This document shows, one piece after another, positions 56,230 to 64,000 of a stretch of 64,000 bases of DNA. The DNA lies in the NCBI GenBank assembly GCA_038380435.1, contig JAWZYU010000034.1:6678704-6742703 (forward strand), read 5' to 3'. Both the position numbers and the translations under genes were made by a program. How positions within the stretch are numbered: the first letter of the stretch is position 1; each line of letters begins with the position of its first letter. The notes under the pieces were generated by a model. The model ran no database searches. It was not told the DNA's origin and worked only from the letters and a program-made list of their open reading frames with translations. The stretch comes from Ryuthela nishihirai. Lineage: Eukaryota; Arthropoda; Arachnida; Araneae; Heptathelidae.

Positions 56230-56560
56230 TCTCTTCCGTCTTGTAAATCAATAGACTGTCACTGGGTTAGATACTAAATCTGTGTCTTTTTAGGAAGTCA
56301 AGACCTAAAACTGCATTCATCATAGATGTCAGTGATGCAAAGAGGATAGCGTACAAGGCAACTACCAACTCTGATGATGAGTTCTATCTTTACATGGACT
56401 TCAGTATGATCTTGCAGAGTGATATTGATTGTCTTGAATAGCAACTGGTTTGAGGTGTTATCTTCTTTACTACATGAGGTATGAGTAGGGTCACATTCGC
56501 ACCACTAGCAGTATCATGCAACAAGGCACTTCATTCATTGTACCATCAGTTACCAATCTT
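56230..56560 (-). pseudogene. Gypsy protease-like region
   Basis: The minus strand reads MMNAVLGLDFLKRHRFSI near 56330-56270, the G.DFL block at the end of retropepsins. A SGANVTLL-like stretch is near 56510, and EDTEIPDQS is near 56150. The D-S/T-G active site is not seen. Heavily decayed. Confidence 0.6.
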
Positions 56561-56737
56561 TTGTCTCTATCAAGCAGTGCTGAAATGTTGGCGACCAACC
56601 CTGAGGCCAATCAGTCAACATCCAGCCTTTCCCCTTCATGTCGATTACACTGGTTATGTCGTCTGCTAGATGCATTTGGAATCCTCATCCTTTCTTATTA
56701 CATTGTACTCGAATATGCCCAGTTTAGCACAGCTGCA

Positions 56738-57135
56738 TCATTGCAGTTCTGTACAAGTCCTTGGGGAGATACTTTTAACTTGTTTTAGGACAGATAAGAT
56801 GGAGTTTTTTAAATCTTGTAAGTCACTTTTCCTTTCAGTTTCTTTAGCATTTACAAATCTCACTGTCCGTCTGTTCACTTGGTAGGCAAGTGTAGAGCAC
56901 TCGAACTTAATGGCATGTGCCACATCTGACTTCAGTGATTCACAGTTCAGCATTCTCAGAGACTGTTGAGCTTCAGGCTGTATAACAGCATCAATAAACT
57001 GTTGATGGTCTAAGTTATCCTGAATATCTGGAGGGCAAGTAATATAGCTAATCTAGCCAGGTGTTAAGTATCACTAACAAATTCTTGTAGAGTCTCGCCA
57101 CTCTTACGTATTTGGGGTTTGAACTGTCACATAAT
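56738..57135 (-). pseudogene. Gypsy gag fragment
   Basis: The minus strand shows PPDIQDNLDHQQFIDAV followed by IQPEAQQSLRMLNCESLKS near 57030-56920, then DVAHAIKFEC and AYQVNRRTV. This matches the capsid C-terminal part of Gypsy gag (a CP..IRDNL...FI.GI.D...Q.ALR layout). A Cys-rich knuckle remnant may lie near 56730. Frames are broken upstream, and LINE copy j begins at 57165. Confidence 0.7.
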
Positions 57136-57164
57136 ACTGCTTCAAATAACTATCATACATACAA

Positions 57165-59125
57165 CATACAAAATCCTCATGAAGCCAAGAGCTACAGAGG
57201 TCCTATCAGATTGCGTAATTTCTTTCTCGAGACCTGTCTATCCTGAGCCACAACTGCTGCATTTTGCAATCGTACATCAATTCCAACAAAATTCCTGTTT
57301 GGCATTCTCTACTCATAACATCCCAAGTCTTCCCCTTTTCCTGTGCCCTTTAGCTACACTGTTCATAATGATATTCGCCAATATGAAGCTATGCATACGA
57401 ACAACAGGAAAAAAACAACGTAGTGTCTCTTCGCCCAATGTGCTGATAAAAGGAGGTTGCCAACTCGTTCTTCTAACCTCATCATTACTTACAGAGTCAA
57501 ACTATCTAATGCCCAAGATATTATATAAGCATCTAGAATCAAAGGCATCAAGTTTCCTGTTATCCTGCTTACAAAGGGTCTATGTTTTGCTACCATAATT
57601 AACCTTGGAAAGAATCAAACTATTATACAGCCTAATTTAAGTCTTTACGTGCACACTTATAGTTCTCGATGTTCTCCATAGGTTATTAAAAGTGCCAGCA
57701 GCAATCCTTATTCTTCTGCTTATCCCATGTTGCACATCACCAGTATCTGTTACATAACTCCCAAGATTTTTATCACTTTAGTTTTCTCTCTGTTTATCAC
57801 CAAACCTACTCTATTACCAGTCTCATCAACAACTCTATTGAACGAATTCATGTCATCAATAACTATATTGACGAATTCATATCATCAACATCATTAACCA
57901 ATAGGACCTAATCGTCCACATAATTTAAATCAGAATACAACTCTCTAGGCCATTAAAGCCAAATCTTCTTCTTGCAAAGAATTACACATAACATAATCAA
58001 CAACCAAACTAAAGAGAAAGGGAGGCAAAATGCACCCTTGTCTAACTTCACTAGTGATTCTATGCCAATAGCTACAACCCTTACCAACTCTCATACCATT
58101 GTGTTATTACAGAAAACTTTCATTATGCTAACTTGTCAGTTATTCCACATGATTTAATGATTAGCTACAAATTATGACGATCAACAGAGTCAAAAGCCTT
58201 TTTTTTTAAATCTATAAAGTTAGTAAACACAGGTTTCTGACACTTTAAACATTTCTGAAGAATCTGCCTAAGGGAAAATATTTTATCCATACATCGACTA
58301 CCACTTATGGTTGGGGATGTAATGTCTTCTGCAATGTTCATCATGCAGTAGTCCATCAACCACATACTTAATTCTCTTAAGCACCATCATGCAAAGAAAT
58401 GTATCTGGAACAGTCAGTAGGATGATAACCTTTTAATTATTGCAAGAACAGCAATAAAATTTTTGAAAAACACGGTTAATAATAGCTGGAGTAATTAACT
58501 TTTCTATTTTCCTATTTCAGTGGTGATTTCATCCATCCCTTGAGATTTATGCAGTTTTAATTTAGAGATAGCCAAGGCCACTTCCGAATGTGATTTAGGG
58601 CCAACGTTAAAGCCAGTAAAGTATCTATTTTCATTACAAACAATGGAAGTAGAACTACCATATGGTTTAGAACAACTCTGAAATGTTAAGCTCATTTATC
58701 CATGACAGAATCCTCACCTTGAACAACCTTACCATGTTCATCTCTCAATCCCTGTGTATCTGTCTGCTTCATCCCCACAAAAAGATTCCCTATCTGGTAC
58801 ATCTCCCTGCTGTTGTACTCTCTATCTACTTCCTCTGCTTTGTAAACCAAGCTATCAAACCAAAGATTTTTATCAGTTGTTAATTGCCCCTTTATATGTT
58901 TATTACGCTCTTGGTAATGACATCCACTAGGATTAGTGGAGTATTGATTCATATTATTCTTCCACTGCTTCATTCAGAAATCAGTTCCATAGCTGTATAA
59001 CTCAATGACTTTGTCTCCTCTCTTCCTTTTTACCCAACAGAACTCTGTTAGTTTCAAGAAAAGCTTTATATAAACTGATCTCATTCTTTCTCATTTTCAG
59101 CAGTAAGCAACCCACGATTACCATA
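57165..59125 (-). pseudogene. LINE copy j
   Basis: Minus-strand copy of about 1.95 kb. It runs from the linker (58973-58692: NSREMYQIGNLFVGMKQTDT) through reverse transcriptase (58365-58165: SRCMDKIFSLRQILQKC, FIDLKKKAFDSVDRHNL) to the polymerase box. That box reads YVDD at 57922-57911. It ends in the C-terminal region near 57550-57165. The 58695-58504 frame carries KLHKSQGMDEITTEI, the start of the reverse transcriptase domain. The 5' side meets SINE A7. More diverged than copy h and inactive. Confidence 0.83.
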
Positions 59126-59296
59126 CTCTGTGCGTTAAAGAACACACTGGATGACTTGATGGGAGGCGACCATCTATCTCTCACCAGCTGTTCCAGTGGG
59201 TTTCCTCCGCCAACCTTATCTGAGCCTTTGGGGTCCTTGTGGCCTGGCCATTTAGTCCACTGTGCAAAAAAGTGTCGCTCATAGGTAAAACAGCCC
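59126..59296 (+). mobile_element. SINE A copy 7, truncated
   Basis: It starts inside the body (GTTAAAGAACACACTGGATG) and ends GGTAAAACAGCCC. It is in the same orientation as the copy at 47608 and lies at the end of LINE copy j. Confidence 0.78.
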
Positions 59297-59454
59297 AAAT
59301 CTTGTGGGTAATGTTGAATGGGGTATGACTATAGATGGTTCAAATTTGTTTATTGTTTTTATTCGGTATCTTGAAAATAAATATCTTCATAATTTCAATA
59401 ATGTTTCATATAGCGTTAAATAATGTGTAATTTTGTTCTGGTTTTATGGTATAT

Positions 59455-61580
59455 TACATGGGCAACACACAAAAAGGCTTTGAAATGAAAATAGCTAATC
59501 TTTGCTACTTTCGAGGTGCTGAACACGAAAATGGCAATAAAATTTGTCGATTGGCTCTTGTTTAGGAGAGACAGAGATCAATGTAAAAATGACTCAGTCC
59601 GATATTGAGTACATAGGTAACCATTTTGCAAAGCTGTATTTTAAACTCCAGATTGCAACATATTGCATTGTATTGCATCATCCCGCCATATACACAACAC
59701 CCAGAGGTATTGCATCATTGTCTGATGCAATGCAGTTGAGTCATCACATCGCGGCTTTACGATCGCAGACAAAAGATGATGCAGTCGTTAGTTGTAAGCG
59801 ACGTCTCGTAGGGTGATCGTCTTTTGAGGGACTCCCATTTCCCCTGAGTCATAAGTACAACACAAGTGATCCTTGCAGTTTTAATCCAGCAGTAGTGATG
59901 CCTCGTAACTGTGTTAATAGTGCAGATACATTTTGTTATATTTGCAGGGAAGTAACGTTGCAAGCCAGAAAAGGGCCATCACTCCAATAGCGAAAGCAGG
60001 GTATGAGTTTTATTTTGGATGCAAGATCCAGGACAAGGCCTGAGTCCCACACACATGCTGTAGTATGTGTGCAAGAAATCTTCCGAAGTGACTGAAAGGC
60101 GAAAAAGTGGCAATGCCGTTTGCTGTTCCTATGGTTTGGAGAGAGCCAAGCAATCACGCAAATGACTGCTACTTCTGCATGGTTCCATCTGTTTCTGGGG
60201 GCATCACAAGGAAAAGAGAAGCGGACAATAGCGTAGCCGAATATACAGTCTGCTCTCAGACCAGTTCCACACAACAAAGGCCTTCTCATTCCCGAACCTC
60301 CAAAAGAATTTTTCATCAATTCAGACGTTGAGGAGGAAGGCAAACCGACATCGGGTTCTCCGCCTCACCGAAGAAGAAATGAACGATCTTGTTCGCAATC
60401 TGGAGCTGTCCAATGCCAAAGCAGAGTTATTTGGATCAAGACTTAAACAATGGAATCTTCAAGGAAAATGTCGGAGTGACTTCGTTTCGAACTCGTCATG
60501 AACAGTTTGTGCCTTACTTCAGGAAGGAAGACGACCTTGTGTTCTGCTCCAATGTAGACTTCCATCCATTCCGGTTGGACATGCTGTCTAGATGAAAGAA
60601 ACCTATGACAACGTAAAACAGCTGTTGAACTGTCTTCAATACATGATGGCATATCTGTTGTGATTTGAAGGTAGTGGCTCTGTTGATGAGTCTGCAGCTG
60701 GGATATACAAAGTATTGCTATTTCTTATGAATGGGACAGCCGAGCAAAGACTTTGCACTATGTGAAGAGAAACTAGCCTCAGAGGAAATCTTTGAAGGTC
60801 AGAGAGAAAAATGTGGAACACCCGGCACTGGCAGAAAATCCTTGCTACTGTTCCTACACATCAAACTCTTTGTGATGAAAAACTTCATGAAAGCCATGGA
60901 CCGGACTGCATCAACTTTCAAGTACTTGGCTGACAAATTCCCTCGACTCAGTGAAGTGAAAATTAAAGAGGGAATTTTTGTGGGTCTTCAGATCCGCGAG
61001 ACATTCAGAGACCATATGTTCAACAACATGCTTCAGGATGACGAGAAAAAGGCTTGGGACGTGTTTTGTCTGGTGTCAACTAAATTCCTTGGGAATGTCA
61101 GGGCAGACAACTGCAAGAAACTGATTAAGGAAAGTCTCTGTATCACAAACTTGGCTGCAATATGTCCAAAAGATCCACTTTCTCCATTCCCACTTAGATT
61201 TCTTCCTCGACAACTATGGTATGGTTAGTGATGAGTATGGTGAACGTTTTCACCAGAACATTGCAATGATGGAGAAACGATACCAGGGAAACTGGTCCAC
61301 TTCAATGTTGGCTGACTACTGTTGGACGCTTGCCAGAGATGATCCTGAGCAGATGTACAAGCGATGGGCAAAACGACGTCGGAAGTAGAAGCGGAGTTTT
61401 ACTGATACATGTCGTATGTACGTCTTACTCTATTATATAAGAAACTATTGCGGATTTCTCAGAAATCGTAGTCAATTTTGCATTTCCATTGTCATATTCG
61501 TGTTCAGCACCTTGAAATCTTTAAGGAATGGCTACTTTTATCTCAATGGCATGACTTTTATGAAAATTTGTTGCGCAGTG
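59455..61580 (+). mobile_element. Putative DNA element carrying an unnamed zinc-ribbon gene
   Basis: AGGTGCTGAACACGAAAATG at 59513 (within a stretch 59508-59546) has an inverted partner AGGTGCTGAACACGAATATG in 61472-61519. Weaker inverted likeness continues outward for about 60 bases to GGGCAACAC-like (59459) and GCGCAACAA-like (61570) ends. The gene described in the next entry lies between them. The size is about 2.1 kb. I found no clear target duplication. The inverted ends suggest a DNA transposon; this is inference. Confidence 0.55.
59898..61388 (+). pseudogene. Unnamed multicopy zinc-ribbon protein, decayed
   Basis: The function is unknown to me; I remember near relatives annotated as uncharacterised in arthropods and Hydra. 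ATG 59898 starts MPRNCVNSADTFCYICREVT, with Cys pairs CxxC (codons 13 and 16), HTCCSMC near 60051-60070 and NDCYFCMV near 60165. These look like a zinc-binding N-terminus. A linker with EEEGKPTSGSPP follows near 60335. The conserved core reads LVRNLELSNAKAELFGSRLK near 60390, SIPVGHA near 60575 and MKETYDNVKQLLNCLQY near 60595. The longest open piece (60731-61228) has HIKLFVMKNFMKAMDRT, FPRLSEVKIKEGIFVGLQIR and FLGNVRADN. The end reads YGERFHQNIAMMEKRYQGNW and MLADYCWTLARD, then stops at 61388 after KRRRK. At least five frame changes make it inactive. Confidence 0.7.
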
Positions 61581-61689
61581 ATACAAAGCTATTGTCCATT
61601 ACCCTCAAACACTCAAATTTCTAATATCACCCTCTACCACCAAAGCTATAAGTTACTAAGCATCATTCAGTTACACTAAATTAATTTTG

Positions 61690-62029
61690 TTTAGATAAAA
61701 AATAATTATCCCACGTAATTTATTTTCTTTTGCCTTTAAAATAATATTATTATACCCTTCAATATTAAAAGTAGCTGATTCCTGTTCAGTTATTACCCAA
61801 GTTTCAGTCAAAATGATCAAATCCAACTGGAATTCAAGTTCAAAATTAGCTGGTAAATTATCCCAATATTTTTTCAGGATCTAATATTTAAATACATCAA
61901 TTTTAATATTTTATTGTCCATCCGTTGAAACCAAACATTAACATCAGTTAAGTCATCACAATCCAATTCCTTATCTTCCTCATCATTCTCAACAATATGA
62001 CATAAGCATAAAAAGAAGCAAAAAAGAAA
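61690..62029 (-). pseudogene. Second LINE type: start of endonuclease
   Basis: Downstream of the ORF1 on the minus strand, 61880-61700 reads FELEFQLDLIILTETWVITE followed by FNIEGYNNIIL. This is the (D)IIxLTETW motif with the catalytic Glu of a non-LTR endonuclease. A typical upstream stretch with stops lies at 62020-61880. The element is cut off at about 61690, so only the start of ORF2 remains. It is a family distinct from the ten LINE copies above. Confidence 0.72.
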
Positions 62030-62970
62030 CTATTTAAATTTAGGATAGACAAAATTATTGTAGCCTTCTTTTTCCAAATTCGCTAGGCTATGAACTCTGT
62101 TAATAATAATCACTTGCTCATTTTCATTCTTTCTAATAAAAAAAAGTCTATTGTTCTTGACCAAACAAATTTATAACTTTTATCCTTAGCCATTTTCTTT
62201 GCTCTACAAAATAAATCCCGATTCATTCGTATCAAATTTTCGTTTATATAGATAGTTTTCCTACAAACACGTGTTCCACATCTCAAACGAATCTTTCTTT
62301 TTTCAATCCATTTGGCCTTATCTTTGCTATTCTTGAATTGCACCAAATGTTCGGAGTCTGTCCCTATTTTTTGAGATCGTATTCTATGTAACATGCCAGT
62401 GATCTCTCTCTCTCGAAAACGATTCAATTTTTAACTCTTCGGCCAGCCTCTTCGTTATCTCCAGAAATCTCTACATTTTCATTTCTGCTATACTGCTCTA
62501 GATTTATTTGCTATAACGGGTTCTTTAATTTTAACTTCTAATGTTTCGATGACCTTATGTTTCTTTTCAATCGCTTGCTCCTACAGTTTCATTTCTTTTT
62601 TCTGATCCAACTATTTTATCTAGAAGCTGATCATATTTGTCAGACAGGAATTCTAATGACTTTTCAACGTTGTCTAATGTTGTCCTCATCTGTAACAGAG
62701 TCATTATTTTCTTATATATTTGGTCTAAACTTGAATTCAAATGTCGGAAGTTTATGTTATCATCCAGCATTTGAAAACTCATGTAATCGGAATCTTCAAC
62801 GTTTTTTATTCCCTTTTAATAAATCTCTCCTCCTCTTATATTATTTAATTCTTCTGTAGCTCTTTCTTCACATTTACAGCAGATCAACTTGTCATTCCGA
62901 TCATTTGAGATTTTCTTAGACCTGTCCTCATCCAAACTGGCACTAGAAATCGAACAGCTTTTGGCATGAT
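62030..62970 (-). pseudogene. LINE ORF1 with FP-like C-terminus
   Basis: The minus strand encodes an RNA-binding ORF1 protein of the kind that resembles the FP (PF03258-like) C-terminal domain. N-terminal Cys residues (CCKCEERATEELNN-like, about 62880) come first. Then 62782-62567 has a coiled coil with LNSSLDQIYKKI, VEKSLEFLSDKYDQLLDKIV and ESEKRNE-like residues. 62427-62110 has RKTIYINENLIRMNRDLFCR, AKKMAKDKSYKFVW and a RKNENEQVIIINRVHSLANL tail spanning the stop. The final part runs to PKFK and a stop near 62033. There are frame breaks between the pieces. The short distance to the endonuclease fits a two-ORF LINE. Confidence 0.72.
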
Positions 62971-62999
62971 GCTGTACATTTTTATCCTATCTTTAACTG

Positions 63000-63138
63000 C
63001 GTCTATTTCCTGGCTGCATCTATGACAACCAGGGCCGGACTTTGACCTTCTGAGGCCCTAAACTATGACAAGTTTGAACTCTAAGCTTCGGTAAGTTAAA
63101 AAGCTCAAAAAAATTCGAAAGTCGAAATATATATATAT
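63000..63138. other. Possible terminal repeat of an unknown element
   Basis: CAGGGCCGGACTTTGACC at 63032 resembles the CAGGGTCGGATTTATAA end at 33863. No partner end lies within the window. An AT dinucleotide run lies at 63128-63138. Confidence 0.3.
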
Positions 63139-63876
63139 TGTTACAACAGAGGAGCGTGCTACAATGAACTTGTGATTTGATGTATCATTTTGATGTTCGC
63201 ATGTGCTACAGCGTGAGAATTACGTCACCAACCACTTCGAACCACTTTAACTTAAAAAATAAAGAAAGAGTTGTAATTAAGAGGAATTAGACAGTGGGGG
63301 AAAACGTAGTTTGTTTTAGCCTGTACAGTATAGTATAAAGAAGAAATGTTTTTATTTGGTGTGTTCGCGGGAGGTTAAATAAATTTAATAGTGTGGATCC
63401 TGTCAATAGACTGCTAAGAAAAAGAAGGATGCCTAGAACATTTTAAGATGTGACTGAGGAGGTTATATGCCAGTCGAACAAGCAGAGCTGATCTCAACTT
63501 TTCTGTAGGAAGAGTTCATCGTTTGATACATAGTTATATTTAGTTTGTTCAGGAATTGGTAAAGTTATTCTTTATAGATTGCAGGTTTGTCACAAATTAT
63601 TCTGCCACTTATCGACTGTTATAAAAAGCCTTATTTTATGCTTTGAGTAGAGATAGTAAGAATTATAGAGGAACATCTCTTTATAGGAATAGGAAAAAGG
63701 TGCTATGTTCTTCTGAAGGTATATTTTTATACTGATGAATATTTTTGTTGGTTGACTTTAGTTTATATAAATGTTTTCATTTATACTTTTGTAATAAATT
63801 ACATTATTTTAGAATTATGACTGTTAAATCTTATTTTTGAATTCACGCCCAGTTTCCATCTGCTTAATTCATAACA
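63139..63876 (+). mobile_element. 5' LTR of an LTR retrotransposon
   Basis: The 738-bp segment begins TGTTACAACAGAGG and ends CATAACA, so its ends are TGTTA..TAACA inverted. A TATAAAG box lies at 63334-63340 and an AATAAA signal at 63793-63798. It is followed at once by a primer-binding-site-like sequence and an open gag start, the expected order. The matching 3' LTR would be outside the window. Confidence 0.72.
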
Positions 63877-63877
63877 A

Positions 63878-63895
63878 TTGGTGTGAGAGGTGGGA
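63878..63895 (+). promoter_or_regulatory. Primer-binding site of the LTR element
   Basis: TTGGTGTGAGAGGTGGGA sits one base after the LTR. From memory, TTGGTGTCAGAAGTGGGA-like sites are common in Gypsy elements, where a host tRNA primes minus-strand synthesis. I have not matched the tRNA. Confidence 0.6.
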
Positions 63896-63925
63896 TTATT
63901 TATTGAAATACCTTTCACTAGAGGA

Positions 63926-64000
63926 ATGCATGAATTAGTAAAACTTTTAACTGAATTAAGAAGTGAAATAGCTGTCCGGGGAAGTAGAATTGGTCATCTT
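63926..64000 (+). CDS. Start of gag, runs off the window
   Basis: ATG 63926 opens a frame that stays open for 25 codons to the window edge, beginning MHELVKLLTELRSEI. The start lies about 50 bases after the LTR, as usual for gag. Too little is present for a family assignment. It is one of few coding frames here without a visible defect, so the element outside the window may be intact. Confidence 0.5.
   Translation, partial: MHELVKLLTELRSEIAVRGSRIGHL

Larger units (their letters stand above)
54736..57135 (-). mobile_element. Gypsy-type LTR retrotransposon remnant
   Basis: Read right to left it holds gag, protease-like and RNase H/pol-end pieces in the expected order, without LTRs. Most of the reverse transcriptase core is missing or replaced by SINE A6 (about 55648-55975). 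A second interruption, about 54950-55125, splits the RNase H from its last block; I cannot name that insert. Confidence 0.8.

Noticed and set aside
59936..60343. 135-codon minus-strand open frame
   Set aside because: It is antisense to the zinc-ribbon gene, whose plus-strand motifs are convincing.

Overview
The window is eukaryotic, AT-rich and almost wholly made of decayed mobile elements. No complete host gene is visible. I see no bacterial operon, CRISPR array or intact structural RNA gene. The tRNA-headed SINEs, Tc1/mariner and pogo/Tigger DNA transposons, Jockey-like and other non-LTR retrotransposons, a Gypsy LTR element and long AT-rich gaps with GT-AG-like exon candidates point to an invertebrate animal. 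A chelicerate or other arthropod is my guess, from remembered likeness of the Jockey, mariner and zinc-ribbon families to arthropod repeats. That species guess is weak.

Layout. 1-560: SINE tail and minus-strand LINE endonuclease. 1.77-3.09 kb: a Tc1-like element with TIRs and TA duplications. 4.53-9.76 kb: one mariner-like element split by a LINE 3' end (5182-5491) and by a 3.4-kb TIR-bounded insertion that carries a degenerate tandem repeat and a SINE. 10.2-17.4 kb: two head-to-tail copies of one LINE family; the first holds a SINE in its endonuclease and a Tc1-like element in its reverse transcriptase. 18.9-22.7 kb: LINE fragments, a TA-flanked MITE, a mariner fragment and a 2-kb Tigger element. 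23-33 kb: SINEs, minisatellites, a second Tigger-like fragment, several large foldback elements and nested TIR elements. 33.2-37 kb: two weak host exon candidates and a possible hAT-like element. 38.7-41.6 kb: the least damaged LINE copy. 42.0-43.3 kb: a hAT-type non-autonomous element. 43.4-46.0 kb: a ~300-bp repeat family in tandem and inverted copies. 46.3-48.4 kb: a mariner fragment and a short repeat family. 48.6-49.1 kb: the best host-gene signal, a coding first exon with a splice donor and an upstream CRE. 49.2-53.05 kb: a Jockey-like LINE. 53.9-57.1 kb: a Tc1-like fragment beside a Gypsy pol/gag remnant. 57.2-59.1 kb: LINE. 59.45-61.58 kb: an unnamed zinc-ribbon gene family between inverted repeats. 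61.7-62.97 kb: another LINE with an FP-like ORF1. 63.14 kb to the end: a 5' LTR, primer-binding site and open gag start that run off the window.

Two insertion events can be checked directly in the sequence. Removing the Tc1-like element at 13032-14229, or the MITE at 19336-19521, restores the surrounding LINE exactly with one TA. Removing the 3.4-kb insert at 5914-9331 restores the mariner transposase reading. Most coding parts carry stops and frameshifts, and several have lost catalytic acidic residues, so the window is mainly a fossil record of successive insertions. The exceptions worth following are the unnamed zinc-ribbon element, the LTR element at the right edge and the candidate host exons.
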